This document shows, one piece after another, positions 36,244 to 45,698 of a DNA stretch of 64,000 bases; positions within the stretch are counted from its first letter, which is position 1; the number at the start of each line of letters is the position of its first letter. The translations under genes were made by a program, and so were the position numbers. Below the pieces are notes generated by a model that was not told where the DNA came from, did no database searches, and was given only the letters and a program-made list of their open reading frames with translations. The stretch covers positions 1-64,000 of the forward strand of contig JADIZB010000019.1 in assembly GCA_016705005.1 (NCBI GenBank). Direction: 5' to 3'. This stretch comes from Bacteroidales bacterium. Lineage in GTDB: Bacteria > Bacteroidota > Bacteroidia > Bacteroidales > Lentimicrobiaceae.

Positions 36244-36650
36244 AAAAGTCTCTGATAAAAATTATAAAACATAGTAAAACCCTGGTAAAGTGTTTTACAA
36301 ATTATTTACAAGCCTTTTTCAGGAAGAGACAGGGCGTTGTAAATAATTTTGTGATGAAAGTAATGAAAAAAAAGAAAGCCAGAATCTAGTAATTGGGAAA
36401 TGTTGTTCTGATTTATTCCTCTGAACCATTAACCGCAAAATATAATTATTGCCTTTGTCGGTCTTAAGCTTGAATTCACTCCTATTTAATAAGCTTAACT
36501 GATTGAACAGTATTGCTCTCTGTGAAGACAAAATTTGTAATAATAGTGGTATATTTACATTATAGTCGGGAACCTTTCAAGGTTATCAGGTACTAACGCA
36601 CTGATTATTGAACATGAACGTTCTTCAGGAATAAATCAAAATTCAAAATA
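36244..36650. other. Intergenic, divergent promoters expected
   Basis: AT-rich gap between divergent genes. The one open frame inside (36319-36531, minus) shows no start signal or domain. No repeats or RNA gene recognised. Confidence 0.5.
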
Positions 36651-37001
36651 ATGAAAAACAACCTCTTATATTGGATTCCAAGGGTAGTTGCTATACTGGC
36701 GATTCTCTTTATGATGATTTTTTCCCTGGACTGTTTTGAAGGATCCTATACAATCGGGGAACGTTTAACCTGTTTTGTTATGCATAACATTCCTGCCTTT
36801 ATCATCCTGCTGATACTGTTGGTTGCCTGGAAGTGGGAACTGGTCGGAGGAATCCTCTTTCTGCTGGCTGCGCTGACCGGCTCTGTCCTTTTCAGGGGGT
36901 TCTCGGGGAATCCGGCATCATTGATTGTTATGGCGCCATTTGCCGTTGCCGGAATATTGTTTATCATTCACAATCAGTTTTCAGCAGGAAAACAGGATTG
37001 A
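36651..37001 (+). CDS. Four-helix small membrane protein, unknown
   Basis: A 116-residue integral membrane protein: segments about 7-25, 42-60, 62-80 and 88-106, with a short acidic loop (DCFEGSYTIGERL) after the first. No catalytic motif. Common in Bacteroidota genomes without a known role. 46 bp before the next gene, same strand. Confidence 0.78.
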   Translation: MKNNLLYWIPRVVAILAILFMMIFSLDCFEGSYTIGERLTCFVMHNIPAFIILLILLVAWKWELVGGILFLLAALTGSVLFRGFSGNPASLIVMAPFAVAGILFIIHNQFSAGKQD

Positions 37002-37047
37002 ATAACTGACATGGTTTGAGTTTATTAAATGCAGTGAAAGGATCATT

Positions 37048-37707
37048 ATGAAAAAACTTATCCTGATTCATCTTTTAATAGGCTGCGCTATAAACCTGAA
37101 TGGCCAGCCATGGAGAGTTATAATACAAAACACAACCGATACATCCGTTGTCAGGACAATAAAACTGAAACCAAACAAACATATCGGCGTTAAATCGCTT
37201 ATCGGAGAGAATGATTCGCTGAAAGTAACAAACACATACGGAGGCACTTTCATTTCCGGCACAAAGGATTCTTTAACCATAAAGCTTGAGGAATTCAGGG
37301 TGTTGATAGAGTATGCCAACGGAATCAAACAGACTACAACAGTACCTTCGGATTTCTATCTGAAAAGCCCTGATGCTGCTGACAGTCAAAAAAGCCTGGC
37401 GCTGAAAGATATTGATTTCCTTACATACCAACACAGGCCAAAATTGATTACCCGGGCCGATAACGTGATTGAACCAATCATTCTTGGGTCATTGTTTGTC
37501 ATGCTCATTTCTCCCCTGATCAGTTATAACTACGAAAAAGGCTATCTGAATACCGAAAGATACAAATACTGGGCTCTAGGCAGCACCATCGGACTGGCTT
37601 CGGGTTTTGCAACCCTTATTACGATCAATGGCTTCTTCAATGGAAAAAGATTCCAGTTCAGGCCGGGTTGGCCTGAGAAAAAAGCGAAAGTCTGGGAGTT
37701 CAGGTAA
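37048..37707 (+). CDS. Exported protein with C-terminal membrane segments, unknown
   Basis: A 219-residue protein with signal peptide (1-20, IGCAINLNGQ), a beta-rich middle (HIGVKSLIGENDSLKVTNTYGG) and two hydrophobic segments near the end (145-165 and 178-200). It finishes with a basic tail. No family recognised. Confidence 0.72.
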   Translation: MKKLILIHLLIGCAINLNGQPWRVIIQNTTDTSVVRTIKLKPNKHIGVKSLIGENDSLKVTNTYGGTFISGTKDSLTIKLEEFRVLIEYANGIKQTTTVPSDFYLKSPDAADSQKSLALKDIDFLTYQHRPKLITRADNVIEPIILGSLFVMLISPLISYNYEKGYLNTERYKYWALGSTIGLASGFATLITINGFFNGKRFQFRPGWPEKKAKVWEFR

Positions 37708-37779
37708 TCTATTCTGTGCCGGAAACAATCAATGACATGATAAGGTATTTCCTGATAATTTTAATCAAATCATAAAACC

Positions 37780-38184
37780 ATGCTGGAACACGTTCACAAA
37801 CACATCACCTCCGAATTGCAGCAAAATGCAAAAACAGACATTATTTTTATCCTCGCCTCGATTGCCCTCAACCTGATCACCCTGGCCATCAATGCAGGGT
37901 CGGTTGAAAAATCAAGGACAGACGACACCATCCTGGTTGTAATGTTCATTTTTGTCGGACTGGTGATCCTGATCAACATTGTCGCCATTTTCGGCCTGCT
38001 CAAGGGCAAACAGACCCGGACAAAACTGCTGAAAGGATTGATTTCGATGTATAGGGATCAGCAGGTTGACAAATATTATGACGAATCTTTGCTGAGCAGT
38101 TACAGTGTCAGGTATAACCTGTTTATTATGGTGGTATTGTGCACGGGCGTTATATCAATTGTTGTGCCTTTCGTTATGAGATAG
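37780..38184 (+). CDS. Membrane protein, unknown (SMODS-associated-like layout)
   Basis: A 134-residue protein with three predicted helices (about 22-42, 50-72 and 108-132) and a cytosolic loop with LKGLISMYRDQQVDKYYDESLLSSYSVRYN between the last two. The layout of helices around a central cytosolic stretch recalls small effector membrane proteins near nucleotide-signalling systems, but no cyclase or partner is adjacent, so I do not assign a role. Confidence 0.7.
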   Translation: MLEHVHKHITSELQQNAKTDIIFILASIALNLITLAINAGSVEKSRTDDTILVVMFIFVGLVILINIVAIFGLLKGKQTRTKLLKGLISMYRDQQVDKYYDESLLSSYSVRYNLFIMVVLCTGVISIVVPFVMR

Positions 38185-38263
38185 GCAGCTACAAAACAAT
38201 CCAGTGGGATTTTAAGGTTAGAATCTTAATGGAGCCTGCTTGTAAAAAGCAGCCGCAAGCCAT

Positions 38264-39139
38264 CTAACCGATCTTCACCGAAGTCATCGAAATGGAGCCC
38301 ATGATTGTTTTGGTATTGAAAAGCATTGCTTCTTCATTTTTACCCTGAAGTCCCAGGGTATAGAGTAAAGGGAGGAAGTGTTCAGGGGTCGGGATGGATT
38401 GTTCAAAAGCCCGTCCTCCCTTCTTATAATCAATCAATGATTGATGATCCCTGTCAACAATCAGTTTCCTGACTTTAACATCTGTTTCGGTGGCCCAGTC
38501 GTACCCTCCCTCCGGATTGTTCCAGTCGATGGTTCGAAGATTGTGCACTATATTGCCACTACCCACAATCAGCACCCCCTTATCGCGGAGTGAAGCCAGT
38601 TCGCCGGCCAGCTGATAATGATACTGCGGTGACTGGCTGTAGTCGAGGCTCAATTGTATAACCGGTATTTCCGCCTCCGGGAACAGATGCTTGATGACAC
38701 TCCAGGCGCCGTGGTCAAGACCCCAGGATTCATCCAGCCCGATTTGTACATCTGTGATCTGATCCCTGACCGATTCTGCCAGGTCAGGACTACCGGGGGC
38801 CGGGTATTGAACATCATACAATGCCTGCGGAAAACCACCGAAATCATGTATGGTCCGGGGTCTTTCCATAGCCGTAACATAAGTTCCCCTTGTTTCCCAA
38901 TGGGCTGAAATACAAAGTACTGCCTTCGGAACAGGAAGGGTTTCACCAATATTTCGCCAGCCTTTAGAGAATTCATTCAGTTCAATGGCATTCATCGGGC
39001 TGCCATGGCCAAGAAACAACACAGGCATCCTGCCTGTGTTGTCGAAAGCTCCCGCGATTTTTTGCAATGCTTGTAGTTTCATAGTATATCCGGCTGCGGG
39101 TAGTATCATCAATGACCTGAGAAAATTCCTGCGGTCCAT
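38264..39139 (-). CDS. ygiD: 4,5-DOPA dioxygenase-extradiol-type protein (YgiD family)
   Basis: A 291-residue member of the class III extradiol dioxygenase superfamily. Metal-site segments are MPVLFLGHGSPMNA, ALCISAHWETRGTYV and LDHGAWSVIKHLFPEAEIPVIQLS, with VGSGNIVHNLR and EHFLPLLYTLG toward the end. All histidine positions are kept. An N-terminal signal-like stretch (RNFLRSLMILPAAGYTM) of twin-arginine type precedes them (RRNFLRS), so the protein may be exported by Tat. The natural substrate is not certain. It lies 20 bp after yceI on the same strand. Confidence 0.9.
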   Translation of the reverse strand: MDRRNFLRSLMILPAAGYTMKLQALQKIAGAFDNTGRMPVLFLGHGSPMNAIELNEFSKGWRNIGETLPVPKAVLCISAHWETRGTYVTAMERPRTIHDFGGFPQALYDVQYPAPGSPDLAESVRDQITDVQIGLDESWGLDHGAWSVIKHLFPEAEIPVIQLSLDYSQSPQYHYQLAGELASLRDKGVLIVGSGNIVHNLRTIDWNNPEGGYDWATETDVKVRKLIVDRDHQSLIDYKKGGRAFEQSIPTPEHFLPLLYTLGLQGKNEEAMLFNTKTIMGSISMTSVKIG

Positions 39140-39159
39140 CGGTGCGGGAAGGTTAAAGG

Positions 39160-39696
39160 TTATTCTTTTTCTTTCAGGAGCTGAACTTCAGCAACAATGC
39201 TGACTTCTTCACCTACCAGCACTCCGCCTGTTTCAAGGGCGGCATTCCAGTTAAGACCCCAGTCTTTACGGTTAATTTTTCCGTTCAGGCTGAAACCGGC
39301 TTTCTCGTTGCCCCAGGGATCCTTCATCAGACCGTTGAATTCAACATTCAGTGTAACTTTATTGGTAATTCCTTTTATGGTCAGTTCGCCGGTCATTATA
39401 TACTGATCATCTTTCACCTGCTTCAGATCACCTGACCTGAACGTTATTTCCTTATACTTTTCCACATCGAAAAAATCGGCACTTTTCAGATGCTTGTCAC
39501 GGTCAGCAGAACCGGTGCTGATGGAACCCGGAATTATAACCGCGTTTACCAGTGCCGTTGCAAAACCGAAGGGAGAGGATACCACTTCTCCTTTAAATTC
39601 ATTAAACACACCTTTTACATTGGTAATCATCAGGTGCTTTACTTTAAAACCTATTTCTGAGTGTGACGGATCAATGTTCCATTTAGTTGTTGCCAT
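39160..39696 (-). CDS. YceI family protein
   Basis: A 178-residue lipocalin-like protein that binds isoprenoid or amphiphilic ligands. It starts MATTKWNIDPSHSEIGFKVKHLMI (ATG 39696; a TTG at 39702 is less likely). The family segments KGVFNEFKGEV, DKHLKSADFFDVEKYKEITF and YIMTGELTIKGITNKVTLNVEF follow. No signal peptide, so it is probably cytoplasmic, unlike E. coli YceI. It lies between an AraC regulator and the DOPA-dioxygenase-like gene, all on the minus strand. Confidence 0.92.
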   Translation of the reverse strand: MATTKWNIDPSHSEIGFKVKHLMITNVKGVFNEFKGEVVSSPFGFATALVNAVIIPGSISTGSADRDKHLKSADFFDVEKYKEITFRSGDLKQVKDDQYIMTGELTIKGITNKVTLNVEFNGLMKDPWGNEKAGFSLNGKINRKDWGLNWNAALETGGVLVGEEVSIVAEVQLLKEKE

Positions 39697-39786
39697 TATC
39701 AATAGTTTTAGTTGTTTTTTGATGATGCAAAATTATCTCCTTCCCTTGCGGGGATGGTTACATTATCAGGAAGAAGTGTGGTACAA

Positions 39787-40608
39787 TCAGGAAATCACCG
39801 GATGAACCTGCTCGCGGAATTCTGTTGGTGTTATCCCGGTTTTTTTTCGGAACACCCTTGAAAAATAGGATTTTTCGTTATATCCGAGCTCATACCCGAT
39901 TTCCGAAACCGACTTGTCTGTGGTAAGCAACAACCGGCGGGCCTCCATCAGTTTGCGCGTTTCAATGATTTCGGTGGCACTTTTACCAAATACCGCCTGG
40001 GTAATCAGGTTAAGATTACGCGAACTCATGTTGAGTTTGTCGGCATAGAAATCGGCGCCTTCAGGGCGGTGGAAATTATTATCAAGAATACGCAGGAAGT
40101 TGTTGAAAGTTATCAGCCGGGCGTTTCGAGAAGTCCTGCTGTTGAGGTAATCACGCTTACTGTCGGTCTCAAGTTTGGCCATCACAGCACTCAGCAGATG
40201 ACGCATCACTGTATAGTCAGGATTCAGTTCAAGACTTTCCCTGAGCATGATGTTGCAGAGCGAATTCAGCGTGGTACTGCAATAGTCTGCACTAAGCGGG
40301 TACAGCATCTTATCCAGAAATCCGGAATAAAAACTAAACTTGCTTTGCGGTATAAAGTCGCTCTTATACCGGATCAGCCACCCCTGGGTATTTTCGTCAG
40401 GCGTGAAGGAATGTACCTTTCCCCGGGCAACATAGACAATTACAGGTGATTGAAGGGTTTCTGCATTGAAATCAACCGAATGTACCGGATTACCCTGGGT
40501 AATAATCCAGAGTTCTTCGTGATCATGCCGGTGGTGTTCAGCAGGATTTAAAGCCAGCGGCTCAAGAAACTCACAGGTCAGTGGAGTTATGGTAACCGGA
40601 TTTCTCAT
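39787..40608 (-). CDS. AraC family transcriptional regulator
   Basis: A 273-residue protein. A cupin-like N-terminal domain is about 15-120 (EHHRHDHEELWIITQG, then IVYVARGKVHSFTPDE). The two-HTH AraC domain is at about 170-268, with DFYADKLNMSSRNLNLITQAVFGKSATEIIE and SVSEIGYELGYNEKSYFSRVFRKKTGITPTEFR. Being just upstream of yceI and the ygiD-like gene, it may control them. Confidence 0.92.
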   Translation of the reverse strand: MRNPVTITPLTCEFLEPLALNPAEHHRHDHEELWIITQGNPVHSVDFNAETLQSPVIVYVARGKVHSFTPDENTQGWLIRYKSDFIPQSKFSFYSGFLDKMLYPLSADYCSTTLNSLCNIMLRESLELNPDYTVMRHLLSAVMAKLETDSKRDYLNSRTSRNARLITFNNFLRILDNNFHRPEGADFYADKLNMSSRNLNLITQAVFGKSATEIIETRKLMEARRLLLTTDKSVSEIGYELGYNEKSYFSRVFRKKTGITPTEFREQVHPVIS

Positions 40609-40725
40609 TTCAACTTTCAGCCGGAAGGCCGGCCCGCCAGAGTTTAATACCTAATTTAAACCATTGAATATAGAATTTGTTGCCCGGGTAGGATGATAAA
40701 GAGGTCGATTCAAATTTTAATACAG

Positions 40726-40757
40726 AAAAAGCCCTGCAACGAATCGCAGGGCTTTTT
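40726..40757 (-). terminator. Strong intrinsic terminator
   Basis: AAAAAGCCCTGC pairs with GCAGGGCTTTTT across 8 bases. On the minus strand it follows the gene ending at 40779 and has a T-tract; symmetrical ends make it potentially bidirectional. Confidence 0.9.
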
Positions 40758-40778
40758 CATTGGCATAAAAACAGCAGG

Positions 40779-41237
40779 TTAAGCTTTGGGCGCTTCTTCA
40801 GTTTCTGATGAAGTCGCATCCTTTGCCTCTTCTGAAATTTCTTCAGCAACGGTTTCAGCTACTTCTGCTGTCTCTTCAACGGCTGTTTCAACTTCATCTT
40901 CAACAACTTCTGCCGTTTCAGCAACTACTTCTGATGTTTCTTCAGTTTTGGGCACAGAGCTCCGGATTTTTTCCTCCAGTTTGTCAACCACTGCAGCCGC
41001 TTTATCATCGAGCTTTTCAATCACATCTTCGGCTTTTTCTTTCAGGTTTTCGCCAAAATCCTTCACTTTCTCCGTGGCTGTGGATGCCGCTGTTTTTACG
41101 TCCTCAACAACATCCTTTGAATATTCTTTTGCCGTTTCAACTGTGCCGGCTGCTTTTTCTTTGATCTCTGTCGCTTTCACTGCAGCCACTTCCTTTGAAG
41201 TGCTGAACAGTTTTTTCAATGAATCTAAAAATCCCAT
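40779..41237 (-). CDS. Helical, highly charged low-complexity protein (LEA/YtxH-like)
   Basis: A 152-residue protein made of Ala/Glu/Lys/Val/Thr-rich amphipathic repeats. An N-terminal part (KEKAAGTVETAKEYSKDVVED, periodic like LEA or apolipoprotein helices) changes to an acidic tail of VAETAEV/VEETAEV units (about 103-135). Such proteins may protect membranes or other proteins under stress; function here is inferred from composition only. It has its own strong terminator. A Ser-rich frame on the opposite strand is its shadow. Confidence 0.8.
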   Translation of the reverse strand: MGFLDSLKKLFSTSKEVAAVKATEIKEKAAGTVETAKEYSKDVVEDVKTAASTATEKVKDFGENLKEKAEDVIEKLDDKAAAVVDKLEEKIRSSVPKTEETSEVVAETAEVVEDEVETAVEETAEVAETVAEEISEEAKDATSSETEEAPKA

Positions 41238-41348
41238 TTTGTTGTTTTTTAATTATTTACGATTGCAAAGATAGGATATTTTTCCGGACGACACGAATAA
41301 AACCATCAGGGTCCGACAACGATTAAACCTGAACATGAGAAGAATCCA

Positions 41349-43295
41349 TTATTTTACAAACTGCCGCCCGTTATCGTTGATGTACTGAAACACCTGAAGA
41401 TTACACCTGGCATACTCATCCATCTGCTGCCTGATTTCGGGAAATTGCAGCGAATAATCCTTCAGGCTGCCATTCCTGTATCTGAAGAGTTTTGACCTGC
41501 CATCGTGTTTCACGATCAGAAAGAATTCCTTCCCGATAACACCGTAATTGTCGATGCTGTTGACCATAATGTATGGCCTTTCCTCCCTCAGCAGGTCGAT
41601 TCCGGATGTGTTGTTGATCCATGGCTGATGAAGGATTCCCATGATGGTCGGGTAGATATCAATCTGGCCCCCGATGCAATTGAAAATCCGGTTTCCGGGC
41701 AGCAAGGCGGGTGCAAAGAAAATCAAAGGCGTATGATGATATTCCAGCGAAATATCATAGCTGCGCTTTTTATGGATCCCGTGGTCGGCAACGAAAACAA
41801 AAAGTGTATTTGAATACCACTTTTGCTTTGCAGCCTGTTTCATAAACTGCTGAAGCGCCCAGTCGGAATATTCAATGATCTGGTCTTTGAGATCGGTATT
41901 CCGTGGAGAAAAATATTCCGGCAGGTAATAGGGGCCATGGTTACTGGCCGTCATAAAGGAAACCAGGAAAGGTTTCCCTTTTTCATGCAGTTTGTTCATC
42001 ACGGGAATAGAGTATCTGAACATGTAATCGTCGGGAACTCCCAGTGTGGTCTTCACCTCATCCGACGGATAATCTGCTTCCGTTATTATCTGATCAAAAT
42101 CGTTGGTGCTGAGGAAACCTTCCACATTATCAAACTGACCATCATGGGTAGTAATGTAGGTGGTCGAATAACCGAGTTTTTTCAATGTATTGGATATACC
42201 GTTATACCTAAGTATTCTGCTTTCACGCATGGGTTGCTGCCTGAAAATGGCCGGATAGGAGAAAAGGGTACTGAATATTCCGTTGAAAGTATGAATCCCG
42301 GCAGTGTATATGCTGTCGAAATAATAACTGTTCAGTGCGAGGCTGTCAAGAAAAGGTGTCAGGTCCTGTGTGTTACCATTCCTTTTCATTTTTGAAGCTG
42401 CCATACTTTCCATGATGATGATGACAACATTCGGTTTGTTAGACGCTACAGAATCCGGAATCACCTGCCTGTATAAGGGGTAATAGGGATTGGCAGAGCT
42501 GATCCCCAGATATTGCTGAACCTTCGTAATGGCAACCTTTTCGTCAATCAGCCGGATGGCTTCGTTCCGTTTATCCAGATTTTCAAGATAGCTCTGCATC
42601 AGGGTAAATACGGGGTTAAGACCCAGCTGATTCAGGAAGGCATTGTCGGTGACATAAGCGGTTCCGACTTTAATCGGGGCTTTCTGAGCCAGCCGGCCCC
42701 TGATGCCTGCAAACATAAAGCCCAGAAAAATAACAGATACTACAATTTTCAGCAGCAATAGTCTTCTGACCACAGGCAATTCTCCGGATTTCCTGAAGAT
42801 AATGCGCAACACCATGTAAAAGAGAATGGTCAGAAGGAAAAAAGGAATGGTATATACCCAATATCTGGGTTCCTCAATAACCATCCTGAAAACAAAAACC
42901 GGGCTGTCCAACCACTGAAAGGCACTGATGGTAAATCTCGAAAAAAACTGATTGAAGTAAGGGATATCAATCGCACAGATCAGAAACGAAACGGAAAACA
43001 GGATAAAAACAAAATAAAAAACAATCCTGCTGATTATCAGACTGCGTTTGTTTAGCAGAAACAATATCGTCAGGGCCAGGTAGGGAAACACGAGCAGGTA
43101 ACCACTGATCACAATATCGAAACGAATGCCCATGATAAAGGCTTTGACGATGTCAGCGTAAGAATCCGAAACATCATCAATGTTCCCTATGCCCGTAAAA
43201 AAAAGCATCAACCTGAAAACAAAGAAAAACAGGATCGCCAGTCCATAAATCTTCAGAATCAGACCAATATTATCCCATCCTTTCAAAGCCTTCAT
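41349..43295 (-). CDS. LtaS-like phosphoglycerol transferase / sulfatase-fold membrane enzyme
   Basis: A 648-residue protein from ATG 43295 (a TTG at 43301 is in frame). Five membrane helices lie at about 12-36, 50-84, 90-112, 150-168 and 185-202. A large extracytoplasmic alkaline-phosphatase-superfamily domain follows: NVVIIIMESMAASKM with metal ligand E298, GIHTFNGIFSTL with likely nucleophile T338, and FVADHGIHKKRSYD with metal ligands near 475. This is the fold of lipoteichoic acid synthase and OpgB-type transferases, which move phosphoglycerol or phosphoethanolamine. It is 34 bp after the GDPD gene, so polyglycerol-phosphate-type chemistry on the envelope is a plausible joint function (inference). 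Residue numbers count from the TTG. Confidence 0.88.
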   Translation of the reverse strand: MKALKGWDNIGLILKIYGLAILFFFVFRLMLFFTGIGNIDDVSDSYADIVKAFIMGIRFDIVISGYLLVFPYLALTILFLLNKRSLIISRIVFYFVFILFSVSFLICAIDIPYFNQFFSRFTISAFQWLDSPVFVFRMVIEEPRYWVYTIPFFLLTILFYMVLRIIFRKSGELPVVRRLLLLKIVVSVIFLGFMFAGIRGRLAQKAPIKVGTAYVTDNAFLNQLGLNPVFTLMQSYLENLDKRNEAIRLIDEKVAITKVQQYLGISSANPYYPLYRQVIPDSVASNKPNVVIIIMESMAASKMKRNGNTQDLTPFLDSLALNSYYFDSIYTAGIHTFNGIFSTLFSYPAIFRQQPMRESRILRYNGISNTLKKLGYSTTYITTHDGQFDNVEGFLSTNDFDQIITEADYPSDEVKTTLGVPDDYMFRYSIPVMNKLHEKGKPFLVSFMTASNHGPYYLPEYFSPRNTDLKDQIIEYSDWALQQFMKQAAKQKWYSNTLFVFVADHGIHKKRSYDISLEYHHTPLIFFAPALLPGNRIFNCIGGQIDIYPTIMGILHQPWINNTSGIDLLREERPYIMVNSIDNYGVIGKEFFLIVKHDGRSKLFRYRNGSLKDYSLQFPEIRQQMDEYARCNLQVFQYINDNGRQFVK

Positions 43296-43329
43296 TCTCA
43301 AATATATTAATGGAACCTGTAACTACATC

Positions 43330-44205
43330 TTAATGATTGATCCGTTTGGACTTGCCGAAAACCTGGCTGACCGTATCATAATCAAGGATCAGGTTTTGGA
43401 GACCCATCTCTCGAGCGGAGAGATAATTGGAGCTGTCAACACCGTAAACGATCCTGTTTGAGAGCAATTCCTTCCTCTTCAACCATCTTATATGATTTTC
43501 ATCAACCCTGCTGAGAAATCCTGAAAGAAAATCCGGTTTAAGGTCTTCAGGGATAAGGTTGTATGTCCATTCCTTCCCTGCATTGTATCCTTCAAGGGCC
43601 GTAAGTATTCCGGGGTGGCGGTATTTGATATAAAAAACGAACAAAAGATCTGCACTGGCTACAACGCAAGTGCTTTCAATCCCGTACCTGTGAATAATTT
43701 CCACAATCTGGTCTGCATCCCGGAAACCACTTAATTTCATATCCAGATAGAAAATGAAGTCATGGCTGTACCGGTCGAATACATCCGTCAGGGTTGGAAC
43801 AAAGCAGGAAGTTTTTTTTCCGTTCATCAGCAGAGGGTAATACTTCAACCCGGTAACAGGTATTTTCTTAATCGGCTCGTTTAATCCGAGCATCCTGCGG
43901 CAATCGGAATCGTGAAAAAGAATAAATTCTCCATCGGCCGATTTCCTCAGATCAAACTCAACCGCCCTGAAGCCAAGCCTTTTTGCTTCTCCAAGCGATT
44001 CCTGACTGTTTTCGGGATACCGGACTGTAATGCCCCTGTGCGCAAAATTGAGTGTTGATCCGGCAGGATTAACCGGCAAAGGATTACCCTCCCTGCTTCC
44101 GGGACCACCGAGAAAAAAGAAAGCCACCACCAGGAAAACAACCGGAGTTGCTATGGCAAACAACAGAATCCTGACTGTCCTGTTATGTTTCAATAGGTTA
44201 TTCAA
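43330..44205 (-). CDS. Glycerophosphodiester phosphodiesterase family protein, membrane-anchored
   Basis: A 291-residue protein. One membrane helix (11-33) precedes a GDPD TIM barrel: NFAHRGITVRYPENSQESL (H56, R57, E64), FRAVEFDLRKS (E83, D85) and ILFHDSDCRRML (H98), which complete the metal and catalytic set. It hydrolyses glycerophosphodiesters to glycerol-3-phosphate and an alcohol on the outer face of the inner membrane. The best start is a TTG at 44205; no ATG is near. First gene of a pair with the LtaS-like enzyme. Confidence 0.88.
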   Translation of the reverse strand: MNNLLKHNRTVRILLFAIATPVVFLVVAFFFLGGPGSREGNPLPVNPAGSTLNFAHRGITVRYPENSQESLGEAKRLGFRAVEFDLRKSADGEFILFHDSDCRRMLGLNEPIKKIPVTGLKYYPLLMNGKKTSCFVPTLTDVFDRYSHDFIFYLDMKLSGFRDADQIVEIIHRYGIESTCVVASADLLFVFYIKYRHPGILTALEGYNAGKEWTYNLIPEDLKPDFLSGFLSRVDENHIRWLKRKELLSNRIVYGVDSSNYLSAREMGLQNLILDYDTVSQVFGKSKRINH

Positions 44206-44301
44206 TATTTGAATATCTGGTTTATGCCCTGATCAGGGGCGGCAAAGATAACAGAATATAAGAAACAGAAACAGGGTCTGTATTCCGGTGTAAAGTACCC
44301 T

Positions 44302-45492
44302 TTACTGATTCATACTGTTCACTGCCAGCCACGCCATCAGACCTGCACCTACCTCAAGGCTGGATTCATCAACATCAAAACGGGATGTGTGCAGGTTATG
44401 AACGATTCCCTGGTTTTCATTCCTGATACCAAGCCTGTAGAAGCAGGATGGGACCTGCTGTGAGAAATAGGCAAAATCTTCTGCCGTCATCCGCATATCC
44501 AGATCAGCCACATTCTCTGCACCAAGGTATTCAACGGCCAGTTGTCTCGCTTGCGCAGTAACCTTATCATCATTGACCAGGAAAGGATAACCCTTATCGA
44601 TAAAGACCTCACAGGTGCCTCCCATCCCTTCGGCAATGGCTTTTGCCATCTTTTCAATCTTACGGTGTGCTTCGGCCCGCCAGGTTTCGTCAAATGTGCG
44701 TAGTGTACCGTCGATCTTCACCTCATCGGGTATAATATTGGTACGGCCTTCCGCAATTACTCGGCCAAACGATAAAACGGCAGGAAGTTGTGGCGGAGCA
44801 TTCCGGCTGACTATCTGCTGCAGGGCAACCAGGATGTGTGCTGAAATCAGCACGGGATCCACATTCAGTTCTGGGGTAGCTCCATGCCCACCCTTTCCCT
44901 TTACAGTCAGATAAACTTCATCGGTCGAAGCCATGTATTTCCCGGGTTTCATCCCGACCTTACCAGCTTCAAGGGTGGGAAGTACGTGCTGCCCGAACAT
45001 CTTTACAGGTGCGGGATTTTCAAGTACCCCGGCTTTGATCATCATGGAGGCACCTCCCGGAAACCGCTCTTCCGAGGGTTGGAAAATCAGCTTTATGGTA
45101 CCTTCAAATTCATGGCGGAGTTCGTTCAACAGCTTTGACGCTCCCAGCAAACAGGTCATATGAACATCGTGTCCACAGGCATGCATCACACCAGGATTCG
45201 TTGAACAGTATGCTGTCTGATTCTGCTCAGTGATGGGAAGTGCATCCATATCCGCCCTCAGGGCAACAACCATTGAATCGGGATTCCTGCCTTTGATCAA
45301 TCCGACAACCCCATGGACAGCCATGCCGGTTGTATAAGGAATCCCATATTCGTTCAGTTTTGATTGAATAAAAGCAGAAGTTGCCTTCTCCTGCATCGAC
45401 AATTCAGGATGCATATGCAGATGACGACGGATGGCAGTCAGTTCAGGCAACAGTGAAGCTGATTTCTGCTTGATGGTTTCCAGCAAATCCAT
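44302..45492 (-). CDS. M20 family amidohydrolase (N-acyl amino acid / hippurate hydrolase type)
   Basis: A 396-residue cytoplasmic metal-dependent amidohydrolase. The family signatures are RRHLHMHPELSMQE, ALRADMDALPI, MHACGHDVHMTCLLGA (metal Cys/His), FQPSEERFPGGASMMI (catalytic Glu), GQHVLPTLEAGKVG and the late MTAEDFAYFSQQVPSCFYRLG with IVHNLHTSRFDVDE. It hydrolyses N-acyl amino acids or related amides; the side chain cannot be told. It stands alone between the GDPD pair and the exporter. Confidence 0.93.
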   Translation of the reverse strand: MDLLETIKQKSASLLPELTAIRRHLHMHPELSMQEKATSAFIQSKLNEYGIPYTTGMAVHGVVGLIKGRNPDSMVVALRADMDALPITEQNQTAYCSTNPGVMHACGHDVHMTCLLGASKLLNELRHEFEGTIKLIFQPSEERFPGGASMMIKAGVLENPAPVKMFGQHVLPTLEAGKVGMKPGKYMASTDEVYLTVKGKGGHGATPELNVDPVLISAHILVALQQIVSRNAPPQLPAVLSFGRVIAEGRTNIIPDEVKIDGTLRTFDETWRAEAHRKIEKMAKAIAEGMGGTCEVFIDKGYPFLVNDDKVTAQARQLAVEYLGAENVADLDMRMTAEDFAYFSQQVPSCFYRLGIRNENQGIVHNLHTSRFDVDESSLEVGAGLMAWLAVNSMNQ

Positions 45493-45698
45493 GGATGGCG
45501 GTTTAATACAAAAATACGATGTTTTAGATTACAGATTCACTGTTCTTCAGGTATGGCAAAGGGCAAATAGTGGCTATACGTCATTGCCGGAATTATTTTC
45601 CAGGGACACCACAAGCCTTATTCCTTATGCCATGTCTTTTGCAATTGTTATGATTCTATTTCACAAATCCACAATCCGGATTCCACAATCCGAAATCT

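Noticed and set aside
37780..38184. Effector of a cyclic-nucleotide defence system
   Set aside because: The helix layout is suggestive, but no cyclase, sensor or partner gene is adjacent and no motif supports it.
40786..41274. 162-residue Ser/Ala-rich plus-strand frame
   Set aside because: Antisense shadow of the low-complexity helical protein gene; composition follows from the repeats on the other strand.
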